Origin: Leishmania infantum JPCM5
Taxonomy: Eukaryota > Euglenozoa > Kinetoplastea > Trypanosomatida > Trypanosomatidae
Assembly (NCBI RefSeq): GCF_000002875.2
Contig: NC_009390.2
Coordinates: 64,501-128,500, forward strand
Direction of reading: 5' to 3'
DNA: 64,000 nucleotides
The position numbers were made by a program, and so were the translations under genes. Under the pieces are notes generated by a model. The model was not told where the DNA came from. It ran no database searches and saw only the letters and a program-made list of their open reading frames with translations. Position 1 is the first letter of the stretch; every line of letters starts with the position of its first letter. Below are positions 1 to 9,655 of this stretch, in pieces.

Positions 1-2
1 CT

Positions 3-2756
3 TGCCTTGTCGCGGCAGCCCGGGACAGCATGCGGACCAAGGCAGCTCAGCTACAGTACGGCCCGACGGATGGCCTGTTGGGCGTGTACCTGCTCTCCGT
101 GGCCGTCGCTGCCGTCATCCCAGCAAGCGGGCGCTCGCGCAAGTCAGCGGCTGATTGCCGGCAGACTGGTGACGGGGTACACATGCCGAGCACCGATGCG
201 GATGAAGACGCCGCGGAGCTGCTGCATCGACTGCGTCTTCTCGTACACCCCTCGAAGTCGACGCCTGGCGAGGTGTGGGCTGCGCTGCGTCGCTCTCCGA
301 CTGCTGGCGAAGCTGCCCGCCATGGCCTTGTCACGGTCGGGCATCATCTCTTCAGCGAGTGCGTCATGCCACTGGTGAGCCAGCCAAAGGTCTTCTCGAC
401 CGCCCAGCGCCTATATGGTCGCTTGCGCGCTTGGGCCACAGAGGTAGGCCGACCGCTGGGCCTGCACGGCGAGCCTGTCTCCGCGCTGTGGAAGCTGCGG
501 TGGCTGCAGCAGCACCTTACCACAGACGGCGACAGCGGCGAGGCCAGCGCTCTCCTAGGTCGGCTCACGTCGGGTCGCGTGCAAACGGGCAGCGACCGCG
601 TTGCACCTCAAGACACAACAACGCTGCCGAGCCCTGTGTCGTGGCGCTGCGGGTGCGGCTTCGAGAACGAAAGCATCAGCACTGGTGCGCATCATGGCGA
701 TGCTGTAAGGGTAGCGTGCGTGGCTTGTGTGCTGCGCACTCTGACACCGCTGAGCTGGGAGTGCCCGTCCTGCCACGCCGTCGCCAACAGCGGTGTATGC
801 GTGCCGTACTGCCTGCGCTGTGGAGAGACCCATCCTCTGGCGGATCAGCTTGGCATAGCCGTCAAGACACCCAGCGTGGCGGATGCCCACACGTGTGGCA
901 TGACGTTCTGCAAGGAGCATCCACACCTGGGAACAGTGACGTTGCTGCAGCCGAGAGGTCTGCCCAAGAGCTCGTTGGTCTACACGCCGACGCCACCTTC
1001 ATTGCTGAATGCGCCGGAGGCCACCGAAGGCGTGGCACGCTGCTGCTGGGACTGCGGGCATGCGTGTGGCGGTGCGCCCGTTGACGTTGGCGACGTGCAC
1101 GTGGCGACTCTTTCTCCTCGATACGCGGCGCCGTCTTGGCACGGTGAAGATGACGCTGCGCTGAATGGCCTCTCTGAGGATGGAAACTCACTCAAGGTGG
1201 GTGGCACGGGAGTCGTTGTCTACGTGTGCTCTGACTGCCATGCCATCTCCGCAGGCCCGCACAGCGCCGCGCTCCCCAAGATACCAGACGGGGCACCAGC
1301 GACAGGGTCCAGCACGGCTTCCTGCAGCAGCTGTGGCACCACGGAGCCTGGCTACTACACTGCCGCCTTCACCTGGACGTGTGGCTGCGGTGCCTGCAAT
1401 TCTGCACTGCACGCGTACTGCCATGCATGCTCACGGGCTGCACAGCAGCCCACTGTAACGTGCACGCACTGCAGCCATGCGCAGTCCGTGAGGGGAGCCG
1501 CGCCGTGGGCCGGAAGCAGGGGTGCATGCGAGCGATGTCACCACCCACACCCTCGCGTCCTCGCTGCCGTCAATCAGCACCGCCTCGTCCGCTGCCCTGC
1601 GTGTCAAGGCCGTGTGCCGTCCACCAGCGTACAGTGCCCGCACTGCGCGTGCACCGCCGTGGCGGCGGTGGCCGCGCTGCTTCCAACGGAGGCGGATCAG
1701 CCTTGGCTCTGTCACCACTGTGGCACAACGCACGCGGTCCGCGACCGAACGGACGGCCAGCTACGCACTCCGGTGCACCTGACGGATCCCTCATCCGTGC
1801 ATACGCTCCTGCCACTCCTCACACGTGCTGAGGACGGCTACTGCACGACGTGCGGTACGTGTCGTCTACCACCGACCTCGTGGGAGCGCGGACGCCTATG
1901 GGGGTGCAGTAAGTGCGGAGAGCCGTTCAACAGCGAGCTGGCGTGTCGGCGATGCGCTGCTCTCGCCCCTGGCGTCCCTGCCGGTCAGGTGTACGTGTGG
2001 CGCTGCGCAACGTGCGGCGCGTATCACCCCAGCTGGGAGGTGCAGTGCCGCGCTGTCGGCTGCGGGGGTCGAGGAGGCGCAGAAGATGTGGGCGCACGGT
2101 TCTGCTACTCACCGTGGGCGTGTGCCGAGTGCGGCGAGGTGACGCTGTCCTCGCACGCCATCACCTGCGCCACCTGCGGCGCGGAGACCCCGAAGCCGCT
2201 GCGTGCCACCCCGTGCACCTACGGTGACGCCTGCGGGACGACGGCGGCCGCAACGGCAGGTGCGCACGCGAAACGGCACCGTGGGAGAGTGGAGGCAAAT
2301 CGCAGCGCACGCGCACAAGAATGCACGATGCCGAAAGCCCTCACAGGCGCCAAAGAAGACGTGCGGGTGCCGTCTGCCGGCACCTGTAGCGCTCTTTCCC
2401 CGTCACTCTCGCACACGCCATTGGCGTTGTCTCCAGCCCATGCGGCGACGGCCCCAGACTCGCGTCTAGCAGAGGTGGAGACGTTCCTGCTGCAGGCCGC
2501 TGCACACCCATCTCTGCCGTTGCTTACTGAACCGCTGGACGCGCCGCTGGTGAAAGCCGTGTCGTGTACGTCGCTATGGCCGCACAAGAGCGGCGATGCC
2601 TCCGCACCAGCGAATGAACCAGCAGGCGATTCAGAGAAATCGCTTACGGATCCGACACACCGCGACGGCGTTCGTGCCGGTGGTGCCGCAGGTACGTCTG
2701 CGCTCGCCGTGGAGCCGTGGGAGGACGCGTACGCTGCGACCGTCATATCGTTCTAA
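3..2756 (+). CDS. Cysteine-rich multi-zinc-ribbon protein, 5' partial
   Basis: The frame is open from the first bases of the window, so the N-terminus may lie upstream; the first visible ATG is at 30 and gives 908 residues to the TAA at 2754. From about residue 205 to 725 there are roughly nineteen CxxC pairs (for example CPSC, CLRC, CSDC, CERC, CHHC, CSKC, CAEC). Many are followed by Gly and preceded a few residues earlier by Trp, as in RanBP2-like or zinc-ribbon modules. The first 200 residues have no cysteine motif, and the last 180 are Ser/Ala-rich low complexity. Such arrays bind RNA or protein partners in other families, but no catalytic domain is visible and I do not recognise the family. 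Function unknown; the protein itself is secure. Confidence 0.85.
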   Translation, partial: CLVAAARDSMRTKAAQLQYGPTDGLLGVYLLSVAVAAVIPASGRSRKSAADCRQTGDGVHMPSTDADEDAAELLHRLRLLVHPSKSTPGEVWAALRRSPTAGEAARHGLVTVGHHLFSECVMPLVSQPKVFSTAQRLYGRLRAWATEVGRPLGLHGEPVSALWKLRWLQQHLTTDGDSGEASALLGRLTSGRVQTGSDRVAPQDTTTLPSPVSWRCGCGFENESISTGAHHGDAVRVACVACVLRTLTPLSWECPSCHAVANSGVCVPYCLRCGETHPLADQLGIAVKTPSVADAHTCGMTFCKEHPHLGTVTLLQPRGLPKSSLVYTPTPPSLLNAPEATEGVARCCWDCGHACGGAPVDVGDVHVATLSPRYAAPSWHGEDDAALNGLSEDGNSLKVGGTGVVVYVCSDCHAISAGPHSAALPKIPDGAPATGSSTASCSSCGTTEPGYYTAAFTWTCGCGACNSALHAYCHACSRAAQQPTVTCTHCSHAQSVRGAAPWAGSRGACERCHHPHPRVLAAVNQHRLVRCPACQGRVPSTSVQCPHCACTAVAAVAALLPTEADQPWLCHHCGTTHAVRDRTDGQLRTPVHLTDPSSVHTLLPLLTRAEDGYCTTCGTCRLPPTSWERGRLWGCSKCGEPFNSELACRRCAALAPGVPAGQVYVWRCATCGAYHPSWEVQCRAVGCGGRGGAEDVGARFCYSPWACAECGEVTLSSHAITCATCGAETPKPLRATPCTYGDACGTTAAATAGAHAKRHRGRVEANRSARAQECTMPKALTGAKEDVRVPSAGTCSALSPSLSHTPLALSPAHAATAPDSRLAEVETFLLQAAAHPSLPLLTEPLDAPLVKAVSCTSLWPHKSGDASAPANEPAGDSEKSLTDPTHRDGVRAGGAAGTSALAVEPWEDAYAATVISF

Positions 2757-2977
2757 GGCCGGTGCGGGAGCACGGCGACGCCGCGCTGTGAGAGAGACGA
2801 GGATGCCCCCATATATCGTCGGTGGCCTGTGCACACCGCCGCAAGCGGCGAGCGGAGTTGGCGCGAACGTGCTCGTGCGGCCGCTTCTTTGTTTTCTTGC
2901 GCTGCTCTCTGCCTGTTTGTCTCCGGCCAGGCTGGCACACGACTGCGTGTGGCCATGCTTGCTGTTAACCATGCACA

Positions 2978-3017
2978 CCTGTCCAAGCAGCGTGCACGTG
3001 GACGCTGCTTGGACAGG
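2978..3017 (+). other. Perfect 16-bp stem-loop in probable 3'UTR
   Basis: The left arm (2978-2993) and right arm (3002-3017) are exact reverse complements around an 8-nt loop. The element starts 222 nt after the stop of the zinc-ribbon gene, so it is probably in that gene's 3'UTR. Regulatory or stability roles are inference. Confidence 0.85.
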
Positions 3018-3108
3018 GGCGCGTAAGAGTTTATGTAACGGCTCGTTACTTGGGTGTACAGTCCGCGTATTAAAACGGAGGCCGCATTGCCACCGACGCC
3101 GTCTCGCT

Positions 3109-3308
3109 CCAGTCTCTTCTCCCGGCACACACTCACACGCACCGCCCCCCCCCCAGCGGTCGGATCGACTGAGACGAACATGCCGGCTCGCTGAATGACC
3201 TCCCTGTCGAACCCTTCCTTCCTCCCTCTCCCACCTCTCACGCACACCCGCTGGCGAAGAAAAGAGTGTCGTCATCTATCTCTCTCTTTACACTCCTACA
3301 CACACACA
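3109..3308 (+). repeat. Dispersed 200-bp repeat, copy A
   Basis: The block matches 40692-40887 base for base apart from the length of one C-run (10 versus 6 C). Flanks on both sides are unrelated. It contains a long pyrimidine tract and ends in CA repeats, 362 bp before the phosphatase start codon. It could be a fragment of a SIDER-type retroposon or a copied splice/polyadenylation signal; I cannot assign it without a database. Confidence 0.85.
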
Positions 3309-3581
3309 AACACACAGCTCCGCACCAGCTTCACAGTTCGCCTCCACCACCCCCATACGTGCATACGTGCGCATTTGCTTGTGCGCGTGTGTATGCGTCC
3401 CGTCCCTTCTCTCAGACTCTCTCACACCTCTCCCTCACTCCCTCGCACGCGCGCACGCGCAGCCCCCCTCCCCCTTGGCGTTGTGTGTACGTCTGTGCGT
3501 CCGCTGTCGTGTCCTCGGTGAGGCGCTTCGGTGGCGTGCAGCTCACTTTCCCGTTCTTCTTTGGTTTTATCACCACGGGGA

Positions 3582-3613
3582 GCACAGTGTGTGCGCCGGC
3601 GCACACACTGTGC
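3582..3613. other. 32-nt perfect palindrome
   Basis: Bases 3582-3597 are the exact reverse complement of 3598-3613, with no loop and a GCGCCGGCGC centre. It ends at the base before a pyrimidine-rich stretch leading to the candidate acceptor AG at 3644-3645, so it occupies the branch-point zone of the pre-mRNA. Confidence 0.9.
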
Positions 3614-3645
3614 CGTCCTACCCACCCTTCCATACCCTCTTGTAG
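3614..3645 (+). promoter_or_regulatory. Candidate trans-splice acceptor for the phosphatase gene
   Basis: A C/T-rich tract ends in TTGTAG, with AG at 3644-3645, 25 nt before the ATG at 3671. No other ATG intervenes. Confidence 0.6.
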
Positions 3646-3670
3646 TGCACGGACGGACCTGTAGAGATCG

Positions 3671-6349
3671 ATGTCCTCGTCGTCCCCGGTGCAGAAGCCC
3701 GCCGCACGGCCGCCACCGCTCCACTCCCCGCACTCGCCTTACAACAAGAGCCTGACCCCCGCATTCGGGGGCAGGTTTGATAACTACGACGACGCTTCTG
3801 CGCGTCGCTCGCAACCACCGCAGCCACAGTCGTCTCAGCCGCAAACTCCACAGCAGCAGCAGTTAAGCACTCTTGATGGTGACCGGCCGGATGCAGATGG
3901 TTCAGGAGGAGGGCAGTGGAGCCAGAACACCTCGCGGCCGTCGACGCCGTGCAACGAGAGCCCATCCAGCCCTAAGGCGAAGCCGAATGCGGGCTCTGCA
4001 GGACTGGCTACTCCGCCCTCAGGCGTCGCGAAGGACGCCCGCCTAGCCTGCCGGCAGTATCTCGAAGAGGCCTACACGCCGACATCTGCGTCGGAGGCAG
4101 GCGGCGAAAGCGGGCGACCGCAGAAGAAAGAGCTGCGCCTGGAGGACTGCACCGCCAACTTCTCCAACTACCGCACCGTCTTCTCTCCTGCGTACGCGCT
4201 GTCCACGGCGACGTCGGTGAGCCTCGACACGGGGTGCACGGATGGGCGTGACTTCAGCATCTTCTCCTTCGGCAGCAGCGTGCGTGATAACTTCGACGCA
4301 CTGGCCGCTTCGAGCTGTCGCCACGGGCTGCAGATGGCGCCGAGCAGCACAGCGATCCCCGAAACCGCTGCGGCGCCGGGGGCCCCGCGCAGTGTTGGCG
4401 TGCCGGCGTCGCCGTCACGGGGCTCCCGCATGTCAAAGTGCAAGCGGTGCCTGCAGAACCTAAACGGCCCGGCGTTTGACCTGAAAGCCGTCCAGGAGGC
4501 GCAGCACACTTTTCTCGAGGAGGAGTCGGTGTGCAACGCCGCCCAAGTCTACCCCATGAGCGACATCACCTCGCTCCTGGCGGTCGGCTCGTGGAAGGAC
4601 GCCTCTAATCCGGAACTGCTCAAGGCGCACAACATTCGCTACGTCCTCAACGTTGCGAAGGAGCTGATCCCGACGGAGGAGGCGAAGATGATTGCGCAGA
4701 ACAACGATATTGTGTCAGAGTGGATCCCGATGAGCGACTCGCACACACAGGATGTCTCTGAACACCTGATCAAGGCATTTCGCTTCATCGAGCGCGCGCG
4801 CAGTGAGCACTCTCGTGTGCTGGTACACTGCCGCCGTGGTATCTCCCGCAGCGCCGCCATTATCGTGGCCTACCTCATGGCGTCCGAGCACCGCAGCTAC
4901 GAAGACGCCCTGAAGTTTGTGACGGAGCGGCGGAGCTGCGTTTCGCTGAATTTGGCGTTCCAGGAGCGTCTGTCCGAGTTTGTGCCCAGCAGCGAGTTCT
5001 TCCACGGCCCCCCGACACAGCAGCAGCAGCAGCAGCAGCAGCAGCCTGGTGCTGCCTCTCCGCTCTCCGCATCCTCTTCCAACTCCCTGCTGCCCACGCT
5101 TGCTGGCGTCGCACCGCGTACGGACAGCGCCCACGCCAACCACTCTAGTCAGCCGCAGCCCCTGCAGGGGTCAGACCACCCTCTGCTGCTTCCGCCTGAG
5201 TGCCGTAGCGTGACGAGCAGCACCGGCAGCAGCCACGGAAGCAGCCGCGCCAGCAGCGGCGTGCGCGTCGCGCCGTCGCAGAGCCTCGGGCTGCAAAAGG
5301 CGGACAAGCAGGCGAGCGTGTTGTGCTCAGCGACCTCCACTGCAGCGCCGGCATCGACAAGAGCCACCTCTGGCAAGTCGGGCAAGTCGACGTCGCTCGA
5401 GAAGGCGTTCAGATCGCATGCGCTACCGAAGCAGCAGCAGAGCCGCCGCGGCAGCGCCGCACCGCAAGCGCTTGCTCTTACCGGCACCACAACTCGATTG
5501 TCGGCTCGCTCGGTCGCTGCAGCTGTCACGCCGGGCATTCAGAGCGCCGAGGACGAGGTGACAGCGACGCCTGCGCCGGAGAGCGTCGGCAGCCGCGACG
5601 ATGGCGATGACGAAATAGAGGAGCCCTGTTCACCGATGGGCATTCACGGCCGCCGTGCCCTTGCGCGGCTCAGCTGTGCGCAAGCAAGCAGCAGCTCGGC
5701 ATCTGCCGGGCCGCGGAAGCACCTGCCGCGTACTTATTCAGCGGAAGAGGAGTTGCTCACCACTACCATGGCAATGACAGCCACCGTCACGACTACGCTC
5801 ATGCACGCCAACAAGTGTGGTCCCGATGGGATGCCCGCGGCAGCGAACGAAGAAGTCGGCGACGGCGAGGTGCGATGCAGCAGTAGCAGCGCCAACACGA
5901 GTGAAAGCCACTTACATCTCCACCACAGCCCTCGCGCGCCAGCGCAGCGCGGCAGCGCCTTCGACGTCTCGGACGACGAGGCCGACGACAACGGCTCCAT
6001 CGCCGGCACCGGCACCCCGCTGTCTTTGCAGAAGAAGAGTCAGCGGAACCCGCGCGTCCGCAAGGCACTTTCCGCCAACTCGACCGGCGCACCGGCGTCG
6101 GAGAACGAGGGCAACAGCAGCGAGGGCAGGCAGGACCTCGCGGCAGGCGAGCGCAACCGCAGCCCCACCGCTACCGGGGGTGGCGATATGACGGGTACGG
6201 CAGTCGCCATGGACGGACTTCCATCCACGCGTTACGGCACTCAGAGCGCATTCAACGAAGAAGGAGTGGCACCACAGTCACCGACGGCGGTGCACCCATC
6301 CTCTGTCGTGGCCGGGGCCACATCCCGTGCGTCAAGTCTTAGCGGCTGA
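3671..6349 (+). CDS. Dual-specificity protein phosphatase with long low-complexity tails
   Basis: This 892-aa protein carries one DSP domain at about residues 294-440. The signature HCRRGISRS gives the catalytic Cys387 and Arg393 of the CX5R loop. Asp356, in MSDSH 31 residues upstream, fits the general acid of MAP-kinase-phosphatase-type DSPs. The YLMAS segment after the loop is also typical. The domain should remove phosphate from Tyr and Ser/Thr of protein substrates; the substrate is unknown. About 290 residues precede and 450 follow it, rich in Ser, Ala, Pro and Gln, including nine Gln encoded by pure CAG codons just after the domain. No membrane segment is evident. The start is the first ATG after a good acceptor. 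The low-complexity arms are typical of Leishmania signalling proteins. Confidence 0.92.
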   Translation: MSSSSPVQKPAARPPPLHSPHSPYNKSLTPAFGGRFDNYDDASARRSQPPQPQSSQPQTPQQQQLSTLDGDRPDADGSGGGQWSQNTSRPSTPCNESPSSPKAKPNAGSAGLATPPSGVAKDARLACRQYLEEAYTPTSASEAGGESGRPQKKELRLEDCTANFSNYRTVFSPAYALSTATSVSLDTGCTDGRDFSIFSFGSSVRDNFDALAASSCRHGLQMAPSSTAIPETAAAPGAPRSVGVPASPSRGSRMSKCKRCLQNLNGPAFDLKAVQEAQHTFLEEESVCNAAQVYPMSDITSLLAVGSWKDASNPELLKAHNIRYVLNVAKELIPTEEAKMIAQNNDIVSEWIPMSDSHTQDVSEHLIKAFRFIERARSEHSRVLVHCRRGISRSAAIIVAYLMASEHRSYEDALKFVTERRSCVSLNLAFQERLSEFVPSSEFFHGPPTQQQQQQQQQPGAASPLSASSSNSLLPTLAGVAPRTDSAHANHSSQPQPLQGSDHPLLLPPECRSVTSSTGSSHGSSRASSGVRVAPSQSLGLQKADKQASVLCSATSTAAPASTRATSGKSGKSTSLEKAFRSHALPKQQQSRRGSAAPQALALTGTTTRLSARSVAAAVTPGIQSAEDEVTATPAPESVGSRDDGDDEIEEPCSPMGIHGRRALARLSCAQASSSSASAGPRKHLPRTYSAEEELLTTTMAMTATVTTTLMHANKCGPDGMPAAANEEVGDGEVRCSSSSANTSESHLHLHHSPRAPAQRGSAFDVSDDEADDNGSIAGTGTPLSLQKKSQRNPRVRKALSANSTGAPASENEGNSSEGRQDLAAGERNRSPTATGGGDMTGTAVAMDGLPSTRYGTQSAFNEEGVAPQSPTAVHPSSVVAGATSRASSLSG

Positions 6350-8796
6350 AGGCATGTGGTGATGGTGAACAGCGCCAACGCAAACGTGGGCACAAGGACG
6401 GCGACGACACCGTCAGACGGCTGCTTGAGGGAGCGTCAAGGCGGATGACGAGTCGCGCTCGCTCCTTTCCGTAGAGCTTCACGGCGGAGTCGGGAAGGGG
6501 GAAGGACGAAGAGGAGACATGGACGAGTGCGCGACCCATGAAGAGCGGCGGTGTTGACACCGATGTTGTGATTGTGCGGAAGGCCTCTCTCGTCGAGGTT
6601 CTTCATGGATGTCGGCCTTTCAGCTCTGCCGCTTCTCTTTCTCCCCCTTCCTTGTGCTGGTGTGTGCACGTGTCGTCACCAAGTGCGCACAGCGTCTCTT
6701 ATCATTCCTCCAAGCCCCTCCAACCCTCCCCCCTTGCCATACCCCCCCTCCCNTCNTCTGGCCTTCAGACATGTCAGCTCTGCTGCCCCCCCCCTACTCA
6801 GACACGCGTCCACCCACGCCTCACGGGAAGCCCTTGCTTATTTCTTTCTCTGCCGCATGGGGGCCACGCTTGTGGTATCACGAGCGTGGGTGTCGGTGGG
6901 CTGGATTTGTGTTCTCCCCCACCACACCTCCCCCATCCTCCCTACTGCTAACAGCCCCATCACGTTTTGGTTTTCCCTTGCTGCCGCCCTCTTTCCGTTG
7001 CGTGCTTGCTTGTCGGAGGCGGAGGAGGAGGGTTGAGGAAGCGCGCAGGCGCACAGGCAATGAAAAGCGGCCTTCTTGCTTGCCAATGCGCTCCTTTGCA
7101 CGTGTGTGCTCATGGTCCTTCTCACCTGTTTTGTAGTTCTGCCCGCCACCCGCCATCCCCTCTGCCACGCTCAGCTGCTCCCGATCTCGCTCTCTCTATC
7201 CATTGCTATCCGTCTACGTCGCTGCTACCGTTCTTGCTGTTGCTTGGTGGTAGTGAAGGGCACATCATCGTTGCCACGGGCTGGACAGCGTGGTGGTACA
7301 TTGACGTGTGTCGTAATGGTCAAGTCCCACGGGCATGCCGCCGAAGGAGTGGACGCTGCATGGCGGCCTCTTCTTTCTGCTGCTTGTTCCTGTGTGTTGC
7401 AGGGGTGGAGGGAAGTGGAAACTTCATGCGGGAAAATAACACGCCGAGAGAGATGGTGATGTGTGCGGTTGTGGTTAGCATTCATGCATTGCGCGTGTGC
7501 ACTTGTCTAAGGGGCGGGAAGTTTCTGCTCCCTCTTTCCCTCTCTCTCGCTGCTGTTATGTTACTTGAGCTGCTTTACATGCCCACACCCCTTTTTTCAT
7601 GCCCAGTGCGCGGAGGACTGCAGCACCGACCGCAGCGGTAACGGGTGGGGTGGCGAGGAGGGACGCCAAAGGAGGCCGTGGCAAGAGTGGGCGGGCGCTT
7701 CGTATGCGGGCCCGTGGACTAAACACACGGAGCATGCGCACCGGCATGCCCACGCACGCATCAGCAACGGCAGCATGGGAGAAAGGCAGACAACTCCTCA
7801 TTGCCCTTTTCCCTACCCGACGTACGCTCTCTCGCACTCCGCCCCCGCCCCCGCCCTCCCCTTTCTTCCTCTGCTTCTCCACGGAAAGTCTGTCTGGGGC
7901 CCGTCGCGCCGCACGTACACGACGAAGGGATGAGGGAAGGGACAGGAGGTGTCCGTGAGACGCATGGCTGGAGTTCACGGTAGACACTTCACTCTAAGAC
8001 GACCCGGATGTAGCCGTCGGTGCCGCAGAGGCCAGCGGCGTTGTGGTTGTCAGTGCGTCTCTTTGTTGCCTTGTTTGTGGTCAAATGAACGCGTCAACAA
8101 CAGAAAACCCTTCCCATTATCCCCCCTCCTCCTCTTTCATGCCTCCCCTGCCCTGCGCCGTGTGCGGCCGTCACCACCTCACACTAGTGAAGGTGGTGCC
8201 GACCGCTTCGTAGCTCTCTCTCGCGCGCGCCTGGGCGCACCCATCATTTTCATTTTCTCCATCCGTGGTTTCGTTGCCCTCCCCCCTCCCCCTCCCGTTC
8301 TATCCTCCTCGCTGTGTTGCTTTCCTGTCGCTGCGTGTTTATGTGTGTGTGTGTGTGTGACGAGGGAGCCGATGGTGATGGCAGCCATGTGTGCTCCATC
8401 AGCCATGCAGCGTGCGTGTGTGTAGAGGCGACTGGGTGAGTGGGTGGGTGGGAAGTTGATGAGTAAGTCGATTCTTTTTCTTGTGTCAGCGTAACAGCAG
8501 CCGTTGTGGATCTTGTTGTTTTCGGCTGAGAGCAGAGGGAGCAGAGAACGAAGGGCGAGAAGGGTGTCGCAGGACGACTGCCACAGCTGCGGTTTCGCAT
8601 ACGCATGCAGACTGATGTTCGCTTCGCATCCAGTGCTCCTCCGGCTCTTTTTTTTTCGTTGTGGCTGTCATTCTCTCCCGCTCGCTCTTGTGTGTGTGTG
8701 TGTCCGTGTGAGGTATGGCGTATGCCTTGTTTACATGTTTTTGCTGTGTGGTGTTTCGATGCTCTCTCCGCACACGCACACCCACCCACTCACATC

Positions 8797-8823
8797 CACA
8801 CACACACACACACACACACACAC
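8797..8823. repeat. (CA)n microsatellite
   Basis: An almost uninterrupted CA run in the gene-free region; 30 bp further on comes a (CCG)n then (CTG)n trinucleotide run (8852-8891). Confidence 0.9.
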
Positions 8824-8851
8824 TCCCTCTCCCTTCTCTTCATGTTGAGTT

Positions 8852-8891
8852 CGCCGCCGCCGCCGCCGCTGCTGCTGCTGCTGCTGCTGCT
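8852..8891. repeat. (CCG)n/(CTG)n compound trinucleotide run
   Basis: CCG units change to CTG units within one tract. It is non-coding on present evidence, since neither strand gives a credible protein around it. Confidence 0.9.
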
Positions 8892-9614
8892 TGGGATTTT
8901 GAGGGGCGGAGGTGCTCGTGGCTGCCTCGACATCTTTGCCTGATGTAGGGTATCTTGCTGTGCTTCTTATTGGCATCTTGCCTTCCGTGCGAAAGGTGGG
9001 CGGTGCTCTTAACTTGTGTACGTGCGCGTGTGCGCGCACGTATGTTTCTGTTTCTACCCCCAGACACACACACGCACACGCACAACACCCCTTTTCCTTG
9101 TTGGTGGCTGCACTGCGGCAGATGGTTGGATGCTGAGAAACAGAGGGGCGGGTCCCCATGTTCTCCCGCCGCCTCTCCTTCCCTCCATCCACTCCCCTGT
9201 TGCTGCTCCTTGTTCGACTCACGTTTAGGTGGGCCTCTTGTGCACTGTCCGACATCATCATTGCATTTTCTGTTGTGTTTTCTGTTTCTTATGGTTCACA
9301 AGCCCACACGAACACACACACACACACAAAACGCACGTACGCGTCGGCTCTTCTTCAGATTCGTAGTCACGCGCTCCTATGGGTTTGCCTACGCAGAATG
9401 GGGAAAGGGGAGCGATGCCGCTCTTGACAGCGTCCTCCTCTTCCTCCCTCTCTCTATCGTGCGTGCGTGCGTGTGTGTGTGTCGCCATGGCTGCCGACAG
9501 CTTGTGGGTCTCCTTTTTTTTTTTCGGGGTTCCCGCCCTTTTTCTCCTTGTGGTGGTGGTGAACTTCCGCTCTCGTTAAGTATCTGTCCTGCGAGCGCGT
9601 GCAGGCGGGCGTGT

Positions 9615-9618
<4 letters not shown>

Positions 9619-9654
<36 letters not shown>
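9619..9654. repeat. (GT)18 microsatellite
   Basis: Eighteen perfect GT units, the longest dinucleotide run in the window; likely length-polymorphic between strains. Confidence 0.95.

Positions 9655-9655
<1 letters not shown>

Larger units (their letters stand above)
2757..3670. other. Intergenic region with hairpin, duplicated block and palindrome
   Basis: This 914-bp spacer holds a 16-bp perfect hairpin (2978-3017), a 200-bp block also found near 40.7 kb (3109-3308), pyrimidine and CA-rich DNA, a 32-nt perfect palindrome (3582-3613) and a candidate splice acceptor at 3644-3645. I see no gene in it. Confidence 0.8.
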
